Assembly: GCF_001890765.1 (NCBI RefSeq)
Contig: NZ_KV878783.1
Coordinates: 4,918,637 to 4,982,636, forward strand
Reading direction: 5' to 3'
From: Spirulina major PCC 6313
Lineage (GTDB): Bacteria; Cyanobacteriota; Cyanobacteriia; Cyanobacteriales; Spirulinaceae
Length of the DNA stretch: 64,000 bases
This document shows, in pieces, positions 8,538-16,490 of the stretch (position 1 is its first letter; each line of letters opens with the position of its first letter). Made by a program: the position numbers and the translations under genes. The notes below the pieces were generated by a model that saw only the letters and a program-made list of their open reading frames with translations, was not told where the DNA came from and made no database searches.

Positions 8538-9115
8538 GGGCGAGGGCGGTGGCTGTTCGTGTTATGCACGTTTTAGCGACTTTCCCCAGGGATAACCGCT
8601 CAAACTGAACACAAACTCTGAAAGAATGTTGAGGAGGACTGGACGACAGAGGAAAGGGGTTCAGGGCTGGGTATACTGCCCGTTTGGACGGATTAGGGCT
8701 GGGGTTAATCTCAAAACTCCGGGGGCGTTTGCAGAGAAGATCGGAGAAAACTTGACGAATTGTGTAAACATTCTGTAATAATTAATCGTGGAGCCAACAA
8801 AAAAAAGTAAATTGTATCTGGCCTGTCAGTTATGCAGGAGTTAACAGGTCATTCCCTGCCCAGAGTAGACGTTGTTATACAATCTAGCTGTTGTATGCCT
8901 GAAAGCTCTTAGCCGTGTTGTCGGCAGTTTAATCAGTATTATTTTGGCAAAAAATTCGCGATCGCATCATCATGGGCTGGGAGCACAACATCACTTCAAT
9001 TCATTTACGTCCCATGCTCCCCGTGCAAAGCGGTGTTACGGTTTAGCCCAAGTCCACAGCCTGTGACTGGGCGGTTTTGTTCGTTTCGTTTATTCATATC
9101 CGGAGATAATAACTT
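8538..9115. other. Divergent intergenic region, nblA / rbp
   Basis: 578 nt between divergent genes. It holds a candidate promoter for the RNA-binding protein gene (8752-8781), an AT-rich stretch, a HIP1 octamer near 8958 and a small CACAG-CCTGTG inverted repeat near 9057-9067. No protein-coding frame is credible: the frame at 8872-9066 has no support. A long 5' leader for the downstream gene is the most likely content. Confidence 0.45.
8752..8781 (+). promoter_or_regulatory. Candidate promoter of the RNA-binding protein gene
   Basis: TTGACG (8752-8757) and TAATAA (8776-8781) with 18-nt spacing. If used, the transcript would carry a 5' leader of roughly 330 nt before ATG 9116. Cyanobacterial rbp genes are often cold-induced with long leaders, which would fit; no mapping data are available here. 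Confidence 0.4.
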
Positions 9116-9562
9116 ATGTCTATTCGCCTTTATGTTGGCAATTTGCCGAAAGAATCTGTGGATCGCCAAGCGTTGCACGCCATTTTTGAGGAATTTGGGG
9201 AAGAAGTTTCGACGAAGGTGATTAAAGATCGCAAAACTGGGAAATGTCGGGGCTTTGCGTTTGTGACCGTGCCGACGGATGAAATGGCAGACCAAGTGAT
9301 TGAAAAGCACAATGGTCAAGCGTTTATGGAAAGCACGCTCAAAATTGAGAAAGCGTTGCCCCGTGAAAAAGCGAAGGTAGAAAAGGAAGGGGGCGGCACC
9401 AGCAGCAGCACCCCAACCCCCAGCCCGAAACGCGCCCCCGCTGCGAAAAAGCGGGCTACTACGTCCAGTTCAAGCGGTGGTTCTGTGCAACCTGATCCCC
9501 GGTGGGCGGATGATTTGGCGAAACTGAAAGAAATGCTGTCTGCTCAAACCAGCAGTTCTTGA
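9116..9562 (+). CDS. RRM RNA-binding protein (cyanobacterial Rbp type)
   Basis: 148 residues. A single RNA-recognition motif at residues 3-82 has RNP2 LYVGNL (5-10) and RNP1 KCRGFAFV (43-50). The tail is a Ser/Thr/Lys/Pro-rich linker followed by DPRWADDLAKLKEML, a C-terminal helix seen in one subgroup of these proteins. Rbp proteins bind RNA in the cytoplasm; several are cold-induced and some help localise photosynthetic mRNAs. Start chosen at ATG 9116 after CCGGAG. It is preceded by a long untranslated region. Confidence 0.92.
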   Translation: MSIRLYVGNLPKESVDRQALHAIFEEFGEEVSTKVIKDRKTGKCRGFAFVTVPTDEMADQVIEKHNGQAFMESTLKIEKALPREKAKVEKEGGGTSSSTPTPSPKRAPAAKKRATTSSSSGGSVQPDPRWADDLAKLKEMLSAQTSSS

Positions 9563-9735
9563 GCGATTCACGCTTTTAATTATTTGAGTTCATTCGGGTA
9601 AGGGACGTGGGTTCCTTGCCTTTTTTTGTGAGCGATGGGGATGGGGCGCGATCGCACCCCCCATCTCAACGTATTGATCCCGGTTTCGTGGGATTATGGG
9701 AACGGTTTTTGATGCGACTAATCAGGAGTAATGGT

Positions 9736-10440
9736 ATGACGACCGATCCCGTTCAAGTGATGAAACAGGAGGTAGGCAAAGCTGCCGCCGCACGGGTTCA
9801 ATCCAATTCAATTGTGGGGTTAGGTACAGGGTCAACTACCGCGTTTGCGATTCAATCCTTGGGCGATCGCCTTGCCAGCGGTGACCTGACGAATATTGTC
9901 GGTATTCCCACCTCTTTTCAGGCTGAAGTGTTGGCCAAAAAATATGGCATTCCCCTGACGAGCTTGGATGCTGTGGACAAAATTGATGTGGCGATCGATG
10001 GGGCGGACGAAGTTGATCCCCAGAAAAATTTAATCAAAGGGGGCGGCGCAGCCCATACCCGCGAAAAAATTGTTGATACCTTGGCGGAGATGTTTATCGT
10101 GGTGGTCGATCAAGGGAAGTTAGTCGATCGCCTAGGTTCAACGTTTTTGCTGCCGGTGGAGGTTATTCCCATGGCGATGACTCCGGTGATGCGGGCGATC
10201 GCTGCCCTAGGCGGTAAACCCGAACTGCGTATGGGCGTGAAAAAAGCCGGCCCCGTGGTGACCGATGAAGGAAATCTCGTCATTGATGTGAAATTTGACG
10301 ACATCCCCGACCCCGCCGGTTTAGAAAAAACCCTGAATAATATTCCCGGTGTTTTGGAAAATGGCTTGTTCGTCAACTGCACCGACTTGGTGCTTGTGGG
10401 CGAAGTGAAAGACGGCCAGGCCAGCGTCCGAGAGTTCTAG
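9736..10440 (+). CDS. rpiA: Ribose-5-phosphate isomerase A
   Basis: 234 residues from ATG 9736, with AGGAG at 9724-9728. It interconverts ribose-5-phosphate and ribulose-5-phosphate in the Calvin and pentose phosphate pathways. Diagnostic segments: [13 protein letters not shown] (substrate loop), [12 protein letters not shown] (catalytic Asp), [15 protein letters not shown] (with catalytic Glu/Lys neighbourhood) and the C-terminal [18 protein letters not shown]. An open frame extends upstream to 9607, but its residues do not resemble the family. Confidence 0.96.
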   Translation: MTTDPVQVMKQEVGKAAAARVQSNSIVGLGTGSTTAFAIQSLGDRLASGDLTNIVGIPTSFQAEVLAKKYGIPLTSLDAVDKIDVAIDGADEVDPQKNLIKGGGAAHTREKIVDTLAEMFIVVVDQGKLVDRLGSTFLLPVEVIPMAMTPVMRAIAALGGKPELRMGVKKAGPVVTDEGNLVIDVKFDDIPDPAGLEKTLNNIPGVLENGLFVNCTDLVLVGEVKDGQASVREF

Positions 10441-10586
10441 CCTCAGCCTTGCGCTACGGGTGTGGGATAGCTCGGCTGTCCAGCATTGCCTGAAACTGGA
10501 CGGGCTGCGATGCAATGCGTTTGTTGCAGCCCTAGCCCACACACCGATTTTGTGACAGACAAGGGGCTAATGAAACTTACGGAAAT

Positions 10587-10655
10587 AATCCGGTAATTCC
10601 GTAATGCGAGCATCTTGCTCGCTAGAGGTTTAGAGCCTTTTTCAATTACCGGATT
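10587..10655. repeat. Palindromic intergenic repeat
   Basis: 12-bp perfect inverted repeat AATCCGGTAATT (10587-10598) / AATTACCGGATT (10644-10655) enclosing a second hairpin GCGAGCATCTTGCTCGC. It lies between convergent rpiA and the CheW gene. A bidirectional terminator or a dispersed REP-like repeat would fit; similar GCGAGC...GCTCG hairpins also occur near 18741 and 18870 in this window. Confidence 0.6.
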
Positions 10656-10718
10656 AAATAGTTAACCTCCATAAGCCCCTTGGGGTCTTTGCGGAGTGCT
10701 CCCCCTGGTGTTCCGGGC

Positions 10719-11606
10719 TTAGCGACGTTGGAGGATGGGGGCGTGGAAAATGGCTTCAGAGTCGAGGACAATGCTGCTGGTTTCGCGGAGATAGCCGGTG
10801 ATGTAGGGTTCGAGTTCGGGGGGAAAAAGACCGTCAGGGGGTTGGAGGAGGGTGGGATCGTAGGGGGTGATTTCGTCAATGGTTTGTACCATGACTCCAA
10901 GTAAATGGGTGCTGAATTTGAGGATGATCACGGTGACGGTGGAGAGGGATTCGAGATCGAGACCGCCGAGGCCAAGGAGATGGTTGAGGTCTAAGATCCA
11001 GAGCATTTCGCCGCGCCAGTTATAAATTCCCAAGACACAATCGGGCATGTCGGGGACGGGGAGGACATGGGCGATCGCTAAATACAGCACCTCTTGAATC
11101 GACTCCACGGGTAGGAGAGCGGGGTTTTCGATGCCCAGTTGAAAATTAAGATATTTTTGCTCTTGTGCTTCGGGGTGGGGGAGGGGAGTTATGTCACTCC
11201 GACGCGAGGAGACCGCTGGTAAATTCACCACCGCATCCTGAAGGGAGGAGCCGGATTCTAACCAGGCGGCCAAATCAATCGCGAGGGCGGTACTGGCGAG
11301 GGAGAGGGTTTGTCGCCAGAGGGGTTGGGACTGTTCCGACAGATTGCCGATGACTTCAACTTGGCTCAATCCGGGGATTTGCAGTTTTTTTAAGCCCCGT
11401 TCGATGATTTGGGTGCAGCGTTGGGGCTGGGGAAACTCCGCAGCGGAGAGGTCGATCTGGAGACGGCTTTTGCTCCAAGTGACTTTAGCGTTAATCCCTT
11501 CAGGATTGAGCTTGTAATTGAGAAGCCGTGCGATGACCTGGGGGTCTCCGGCCCGTGCTTGCTGCAAAATGCGGTCTTGCTCTGGGGTGGGTGCGGTGGT
11601 GTTCAT
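10719..11606 (-). CDS. CheW-domain protein
   Basis: 295 residues from ATG 11606 (MNTTAPTPEQDRILQQ). Residues about 10-120 form an N-terminal region common in cyanobacterial regulatory proteins (RAGDPQVIARLLNYKLNPEGI...VTWSKSRLQIDL). The C-terminal ~150 residues form a CheW domain: KYLNFQLG...LLPVESIQEVL, VLGIYNWRGEMLWILDLNHLLG, LLGVMVQTIDEI. CheW domains couple receptors to CheA kinases, here probably in a pilus or phototaxis pathway, but no partners are nearby. It starts 4 nt after the pentapeptide gene stop. The upstream open frame to 11810 overlaps that gene and is rejected as the start. Confidence 0.82.
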   Translation of the reverse strand: MNTTAPTPEQDRILQQARAGDPQVIARLLNYKLNPEGINAKVTWSKSRLQIDLSAAEFPQPQRCTQIIERGLKKLQIPGLSQVEVIGNLSEQSQPLWRQTLSLASTALAIDLAAWLESGSSLQDAVVNLPAVSSRRSDITPLPHPEAQEQKYLNFQLGIENPALLPVESIQEVLYLAIAHVLPVPDMPDCVLGIYNWRGEMLWILDLNHLLGLGGLDLESLSTVTVIILKFSTHLLGVMVQTIDEITPYDPTLLQPPDGLFPPELEPYITGYLRETSSIVLDSEAIFHAPILQRR

Positions 11607-11610
11607 CGCA

Positions 11611-12120
11611 TTAGAGATAGTCGCAGAGTAGGGTGTCACGGGTGGCGCGGCCGGTGCTGGGGTTGGTGCCGGTGGCGCGATCGCATAGTTCCATTTGAAT
11701 ATCTTCACGGAGCAACACATCGGTAAAGTCTGCCCCGTCAATGTTGGCTCCGTTAAACCGTGCTCCCATGGCCAAGGCCCCTTCCAGATTGGCATTGTGG
11801 AGGTTGGCACGGGTCAAGCGGGCTGATCCCAGCATGGCAAACTGAAGATTGGCGGCTTCGAGGTTCACCGAATCCATGTTGGCGGAAAAAAAGGTTACCC
11901 CTTCGAGGTTGGCGTGGCTAAAATCGCTCTGGCGCACATCGGCACTTTTAAATTGAGAATCGCGCAAATCCTGGCCGGAAAAATCGACCCCGTTTAAAAA
12001 GCGATTGTTATAGTCAGTGGCGGCGGCAGTGGGAGCGATCGCACCCCAGAGCATCACTAGCATCATCAGACCCAGCCCAAACGCGGCGATGCGGCGAAGT
12101 TTTAACCCCAAACGTTTCAT
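11611..12120 (-). CDS. Secreted pentapeptide-repeat protein
   Basis: 169 residues from ATG 12120 (ATG 12126 is an alternative). A twin-Arg-containing hydrophobic signal peptide (MKRLGLKLRRIAAFGLGLMM, with AxA at PTAAATD) directs it to the lumen or periplasm. Then about 20 A(D/N)LXX-type repeats such as DFSGQDLRDSQFKSADVRQS and ANLHNANLEGAL build a right-handed beta-helix. Lumenal pentapeptide proteins are frequent in cyanobacteria with mostly unknown roles. The gene probably cotranscribes with the CheW gene downstream. Confidence 0.88.
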   Translation of the reverse strand: MKRLGLKLRRIAAFGLGLMMLVMLWGAIAPTAAATDYNNRFLNGVDFSGQDLRDSQFKSADVRQSDFSHANLEGVTFFSANMDSVNLEAANLQFAMLGSARLTRANLHNANLEGALAMGARFNGANIDGADFTDVLLREDIQMELCDRATGTNPSTGRATRDTLLCDYL

Positions 12121-12243
12121 AATCATGACGGTTTCAACACAGATGCTCATCAGGTTTTATTGCGATCCTATCATTGTTCTCCGCTAGAGTTCTTTCAGTT
12201 TGGACGGAGCGAGATTGTGATGCAACGGAGGAGGGATGTACCC

Positions 12244-12666
12244 ATGGGCAAACCAAAGAAACAGCAGGATTATTGGGCCGGATATTGGGGCGAAATTCGC
12301 GCTCAACAGTGGCTCCAGTCCCAAGGGTGGCGAGTGTTACACCACCGCTGGCGGTGTCGTTGGGGGGAGTTGGATCTGGTGGCGCAAGAACCCAATCATC
12401 AGGCCCTAGTGTTTGTGGAGGTGAAGACGCGGGGCGATCGCAACTGGGATCATCACGGCCTCCTCGCCATCACCCCCCACAAACAGGCCCAACTCTGGAA
12501 AACAGCCGAACTCTTTTTAGGCGAGTTTCCCCAATACAGCACTGTTCCCTGTCGGTTTGACTTGGCGTTAGTGCAGTATCGTGGGGTGATTCATGGCACG
12601 TTAACCCCGGCCCAGGTGGCGGATCAATTCAGCATTTACGATTATCTTGAAGGAATCTTGAGTTAG
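12244..12666 (+). CDS. YraN family protein (UPF0102)
   Basis: 140 residues from ATG 12244, with GGAGGAGGG at 12227-12235 as the ribosome binding site; upstream open codons back to 12160 are disfavoured by this. The fold is an Endonuclease-like (restriction-like) domain: YWAGYWGEIRAQQWLQSQGW, then WGELDLVAQE and VFVEVKTRGDR, which supply the E-x-D-x-ExK active-site pattern. Function in vivo is not settled for the family. Confidence 0.92.
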   Translation: MGKPKKQQDYWAGYWGEIRAQQWLQSQGWRVLHHRWRCRWGELDLVAQEPNHQALVFVEVKTRGDRNWDHHGLLAITPHKQAQLWKTAELFLGEFPQYSTVPCRFDLALVQYRGVIHGTLTPAQVADQFSIYDYLEGILS

Positions 12667-12749
12667 GCCGGGGCGATCGCGACAACTCACGGCGATCAGC
12701 CTTGAGCCTCGGTTCAAGACCGACAACCAAACACCACAAGCGAGGGTTG

Positions 12750-13727
12750 ATGTCAACAAAAGCCTGTTTGATTTTTAACCCGGCATCGGGCCAAGGGGAT
12801 GCAGAGCGCGATCGCGCCATCATCACCGAGCAGTTAGATCCCCATTTTGATCTCACCATTTACTCAACCACTCCCGACATCAGTGCCCGCGATCGCGTCA
12901 AGCAAGCCAAAACCGAAGGCTACGACCTGATCATCGCGTCAGGGGGTGATGGTACGGTGTCCCAGGTAGCGGGGGAATTGATTAACACGGAAATTCCCCT
13001 GGGGATAATTCCGAGGGGGACAGCGAATGCGTTTGCGGCGGCCTTTGATATTCCCAATGATCCCGTGGCGGCCTGTGCGGTGATCCGTGAAGGGTTGACC
13101 CAGGCGGTGGATGTGGGGTGCAGTGAGGGGCGGCCGGTGATTTTGTTGGCGGGGGTGGGGTTCGAGGCCAATGTGGTGGCAGGAGCCGATCGCGCTGCCA
13201 AAGACCAGTTTGGTGCTCTGGCCTATTGGTTTTCGGGGGTGCAACAACTGCGGACACTTGACCCGTTTCAGGTGGAATTGGAAACTGAGGAGCGGGTGAT
13301 TTCAGTGACAGCGATCGCGGTGACAGTGGCCAATATTGCGCCCTCGACCTCGATTTTTGCCCAAGGGCCAGCGGAATTATTACCCGATGATGGCTTGCTT
13401 GATGTCACGATCATCGCGCCGGTCAATTGGGCGAGTGCGATCGCTGCCTCTCAGCACCTCCTCCAAACTGCGATCCAAAACCGTCCCGCCGAACGCAACG
13501 ACATCGGCTACTTCCGCACCCGCCGCCTCACGATCACCACCGATCCCCCCCAAAACGTTGTCATCGACGGCGAACTCGCCGGCCAAACCCCCATCACCAT
13601 CGACTGCATTCCCAACGGCCTCACCCTCATCCTGCCCACCGAAAAAGCCCCCACCCAAGCCGAAGACCTGTCTGGCCTGCCTGATTTAAACATCACACCC
13701 AAATCCACCGACTCATCCTCCAAGTAA
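12750..13727 (+). CDS. Diacylglycerol/lipid kinase family protein
   Basis: 325 residues from ATG 12750 (SD GAGGG just upstream). DAGK catalytic domain: ACLIFNPASGQGDAERDR, then the signature IIASGGDGTVSQVAGELI and PLGIIPRGTANAFAAAF; the C-terminal domain ends in VVIDGELAGQTPITIDCIP. The YegS/DgkB/LCB5 family phosphorylates diacylglycerol or related lipids at the membrane surface. A Pro/Ser-rich tail closes the protein. Substrate cannot be read from the sequence. Confidence 0.9.
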   Translation: MSTKACLIFNPASGQGDAERDRAIITEQLDPHFDLTIYSTTPDISARDRVKQAKTEGYDLIIASGGDGTVSQVAGELINTEIPLGIIPRGTANAFAAAFDIPNDPVAACAVIREGLTQAVDVGCSEGRPVILLAGVGFEANVVAGADRAAKDQFGALAYWFSGVQQLRTLDPFQVELETEERVISVTAIAVTVANIAPSTSIFAQGPAELLPDDGLLDVTIIAPVNWASAIAASQHLLQTAIQNRPAERNDIGYFRTRRLTITTDPPQNVVIDGELAGQTPITIDCIPNGLTLILPTEKAPTQAEDLSGLPDLNITPKSTDSSSK

Positions 13728-13801
13728 AGTCACAAGAACCGAAGGATAAGCGATTAAAATTGCAAACGTAACGATACTCACCTTTACCCCTCTTGCGACC
13801 C

Positions 13802-13996
13802 ATGAAACCTGTTGTCATAACCTTTTTGCTGCTCGTGGCCTATGGCTGGGGCATTTGGAAATTTTGGAAGGGCTACGATCGCACCAACTTCCAAGCCAGT
13901 CTGGTCAGTAAAGTTACCCTTGCCCTCTTCTGGCCCGCCCTCCTAATCGTCAACAAGTCCTACCGCAAAAACTTCCAAAAAGCCCTGCGCGGCTAA
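13802..13996 (+). CDS. Small membrane protein of unknown function
   Basis: 64 residues from ATG 13802. One clear transmembrane helix at residues 3-20 (PVVITFLLLVAYGWGIWKF) and a second hydrophobic segment (SKVTLALFWPALLIV), with a basic C-terminus (KSYRKNFQKALRG). I recognise it as a type of small protein often annotated hypothetical in cyanobacteria; no function is known to me. It is 74 nt downstream of the lipid kinase gene and in the same direction. Confidence 0.7.
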   Translation: MKPVVITFLLLVAYGWGIWKFWKGYDRTNFQASLVSKVTLALFWPALLIVNKSYRKNFQKALRG

Positions 13997-14067
13997 CCCC
14001 CACCCTTCCGTGAGCGAAGCCGCTACAATAGGCCCTCTGAACCATTGAATTGCGGAATTTTACTCTA

Positions 14068-14457
14068 ATGCCCACACAAATCAGTGCAGCGGATCTCGCT
14101 GCTTTAGACGATCAACTCTCCAAACGCTTTATTGAGCTTGATCCGGACGGGTATTTTCTGATTTTTCTCGAACGAGAGGCCGGCCTAATTTGCGCCGCCC
14201 ACTACACCAACACGATCAGCGAAAAAGGGTTAGCCCTCGACCCGGCAACCGGTAAACCGTTACCCGTGCGGGGCAAAGTCGAGCGCGTCCCCACCCAGGT
14301 GTTTAAAGGCCGCACCGCGAAAGAGTTGGGCATCAAAATCACAGAACAGGCCCAACCCTGTCCGCTGTCCTATTTAGATCACGCCCTGTATTTGGGGCGG
14401 GAGTTCGTGCGGGCAGAATTGGCCTTAATCCAAGGCACGGACTATGTTCAAGATTAG
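14068..14457 (+). CDS. DUF4346 domain protein
   Basis: 129 residues from ATG 14068 (MPTQISAADL). The core (ELDPDGYFLIFLEREAGLIC; AAHYTNTISEKGLALDP; GRTAKELGIKI) matches the DUF4346 family as I remember it, also found fused to dihydropteroate synthase-like proteins. No function is established. Its 3' end overlaps the opposite-strand gene 14425-14688 by 33 nt. Confidence 0.78.
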   Translation: MPTQISAADLAALDDQLSKRFIELDPDGYFLIFLEREAGLICAAHYTNTISEKGLALDPATGKPLPVRGKVERVPTQVFKGRTAKELGIKITEQAQPCPLSYLDHALYLGREFVRAELALIQGTDYVQD

Positions 14458-14688
14458 GGCGGTGTTGAACTCGCCGCGTTTGGTGGCCACATCGACAATA
14501 CTGGCTTCATACAGGAGCGCGAGAAGACGTGGATCGCCCCCTGAGCCAAAATCCGATCTACGCAGATCGAGGGTCTCCGTGGCGATCGCATTGGACAGTG
14601 TCGCCTCGCTTTGATTCGGGTTGAGGCAGTTAGAGCCAATTACGAGCAACAGGGTCGCCGTAAACAGTGCAATAGTTTGAGGTTTCAT
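14425..14688 (-). CDS. Small putative lipoprotein
   Basis: 87 residues from ATG 14688. The N-terminus MKPQTIALFTATLLLVIGSN is a signal peptide ending in a possible lipobox (VIGSNC). The rest (DLRRSDFGSGGDPRLLALLYEASIVDVATKRGEF) has no family I recognise. The frame also overlaps the DUF4346 gene tail by 33 nt in convergent orientation, so it is plausible but not certain. Signal-peptide composition is the main support. Confidence 0.55.
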   Translation of the reverse strand: MKPQTIALFTATLLLVIGSNCLNPNQSEATLSNAIATETLDLRRSDFGSGGDPRLLALLYEASIVDVATKRGEFNTALILNIVRALD

Positions 14689-14958
14689 AGCGCTTGAAAA
14701 TGAGTGAAAAACAGCCCTAGATAAAGGCGCACAAGCCTTCATACTAGCAGGCGTTCCCCGTTCGCTTCAGCCGGCCTGAAGCCTGGGGCCGGGGTCTTCT
14801 CCTGGACAGTCTGAGGCGAAAAGAGTTCCCCACCGAATGGGTCGGTTGTTCGGCGCGATCGCTGCATCTCCACCCCACACGAACGAGTTCAGCGGCTATC
14901 GAGGTAGCCATGCCCGTGCTAAAATCCCTAAGACAAAAAGCGTAGAGACATCAACCCT

Positions 14959-15474
14959 ATGGATAATCCAGTCAAAAGCCCCGAAAATCCCCAAGTCTTT
15001 TTTGATGTGTCTGTCAATGGTCAATCACTGGGTCGCATCACCTTTGAACTCTTTGCCGATGTTGTCCCGAAAACAGCAGAAAACTTCCGCCAACTCTGCA
15101 CCAATGAGCCGGGCTTCGGCTATAAGGGCAGCGTCTTTCATCGCATTATTCCTAACTTCATGTGCCAAGGTGGAGACTTCACCAACCACAACGGCACAGG
15201 CGGCAAATCCATCTACGGACGCAAGTTTAAGGACGAAAACTTCACCCTCCAACACGATCGCGACGGCTTACTCTCCATGGCCAACGCTGGTCCCAACACC
15301 AACGGCTCGCAATTTTTCATCACTACCGTGGTGATCAACTGGCTTGATGGTAAGCATGTGGTGTTTGGTCAAGTCATCGATGGCATGGATGTGGTGAAGC
15401 AACTCGAAGGGTTGGGAACCAACAGCGGCAGTCCCCGCGCTAAGGTCGTGATTGAAGACTGTGGCCAACTTTAA
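14959..15474 (+). CDS. Cyclophilin-type peptidyl-prolyl isomerase
   Basis: 171 residues, no signal peptide, so cytoplasmic. Cyclophilin hallmarks are all present: [48 protein letters not shown] (catalytic Arg in [12 protein letters not shown]), [19 protein letters not shown] and [18 protein letters not shown]. It assists protein folding by proline isomerisation. Start ATG 14959 fits the conserved N-terminus. Confidence 0.96.
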   Translation: MDNPVKSPENPQVFFDVSVNGQSLGRITFELFADVVPKTAENFRQLCTNEPGFGYKGSVFHRIIPNFMCQGGDFTNHNGTGGKSIYGRKFKDENFTLQHDRDGLLSMANAGPNTNGSQFFITTVVINWLDGKHVVFGQVIDGMDVVKQLEGLGTNSGSPRAKVVIEDCGQL

Positions 15475-15517
15475 GCGTGTTCCAGCAAAATAAATATTCA
15501 AAATACTGTGTGAGGGG

Positions 15518-15560
15518 TGAGCGAAGTCGAACCCCGGTCGTTTGACTTCGACTTCGCTCA
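15518..15560. repeat. 14-bp inverted repeat hairpin
   Basis: TGAGCGAAGTCGAA (15518-15531) and TTCGACTTCGCTCA (15547-15560), a perfect 14-bp stem with a 15-nt loop, 44 nt after the cyclophilin stop. It may terminate that gene; the sequence also resembles a dispersed intergenic repeat common in cyanobacteria. Confidence 0.6.
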
Positions 15561-15681
15561 GTCTGCACGAATTGGATAATTTTTGCTGTGGAGCACTCTA
15601 AGTCATTGCACTTCCCCTCGATGAACCCACGACCCGCGTGAGCCGCCCCATTCCCTGTCTGCCCTCATTCACGTACTGAAC

Positions 15682-16404
15682 ATGACACACAACACCAGCG
15701 ATGATGTGAATTGGGTGGATTTGGACGAGGATAGGTCCCCCACTCCACCGGACTCCCCTGTACTCTCTTTAGCATCCGACACGGCTCGCACGCCGTTGGT
15801 GATGGTGGAGACGGCCTTTTTAGCCAGTGCCGCGAGTTTGATTTGGCTGATTAATTATTACTTTCCCTTGGGGCCGATTTTGCGAATCTTTTTTCCGATT
15901 CCGATCGCGCTGGTGTATTTGCGGCGGGGACGGCGGGCGGCTTGGATGGCGGCCTTGGTATCGGGGATGTTGCTGTCGGTGTTGATGGGGCCGACGCGGA
16001 GTATTTTGTATGTGATGCCCTACGGTTTGATGGGGGTGCAGCTAGGGATGATGTGGCGGCGGGGGAGTAGTTGGTATTGGTCGATTCTGTTGGGGACGTT
16101 GTTGGGGACGCTGGGGTTTTTGTTTCGGTTTTGGTTGTTGTCGATTTTGCTGGGGGAAAATTTATGGGTGTATGTGATTAATCAGGTGACGACCTGGGCG
16201 GATTGGGTGGTGATGCGGCTGGGGTTGTTGACGCAGCCAGAACGGGTCTGGGTGGAAATTGCGGCGATCGCGCTCCTGCTGGTGAATAGTGCGATCTATC
16301 TGTTCACGGTGCATCTCGTGGCGTTGCTGATGTGCGATCGCCTCAAAACCCCTATTCCTCGCCCTCCCAAGTGGATTCAAATTCTGTTCGATTATGACTA
16401 CTAA
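15682..16404 (+). CDS. DUF2232 membrane protein
   Basis: 240 residues. After a polar N-terminus (about 35 residues) there are five to six hydrophobic helices, including VMVETAFLASAASLIWLINY, ILRIFFPIPIALVYLRRGRR and SAIYLFTVHLVALLMCDRL. The pattern matches the DUF2232 (YybS-like) family of integral membrane proteins, distantly similar to ECF-type S components. Substrate unknown. It precedes the lytic transglycosylase by 86 nt. Confidence 0.75.
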   Translation: MTHNTSDDVNWVDLDEDRSPTPPDSPVLSLASDTARTPLVMVETAFLASAASLIWLINYYFPLGPILRIFFPIPIALVYLRRGRRAAWMAALVSGMLLSVLMGPTRSILYVMPYGLMGVQLGMMWRRGSSWYWSILLGTLLGTLGFLFRFWLLSILLGENLWVYVINQVTTWADWVVMRLGLLTQPERVWVEIAAIALLLVNSAIYLFTVHLVALLMCDRLKTPIPRPPKWIQILFDYDY

Positions 16405-16490
16405 GAGACCGAAAAAATCCTAATCGAGAGCACACCGTAACAGCAGGATTATGTCAAGATGTCTAGAAGTGTGAAAAACAGAAATTTCGT

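Noticed and set aside
9607..9735. N-terminal extension of rpiA
   Set aside because: Residues do not match RpiA and the AGGAG/ATG at 9736 gives the standard 234-residue protein.
14837..15334. 165-codon frame overlapping the cyclophilin gene
   Set aside because: Same strand in another frame; the cyclophilin frame has all diagnostic motifs.
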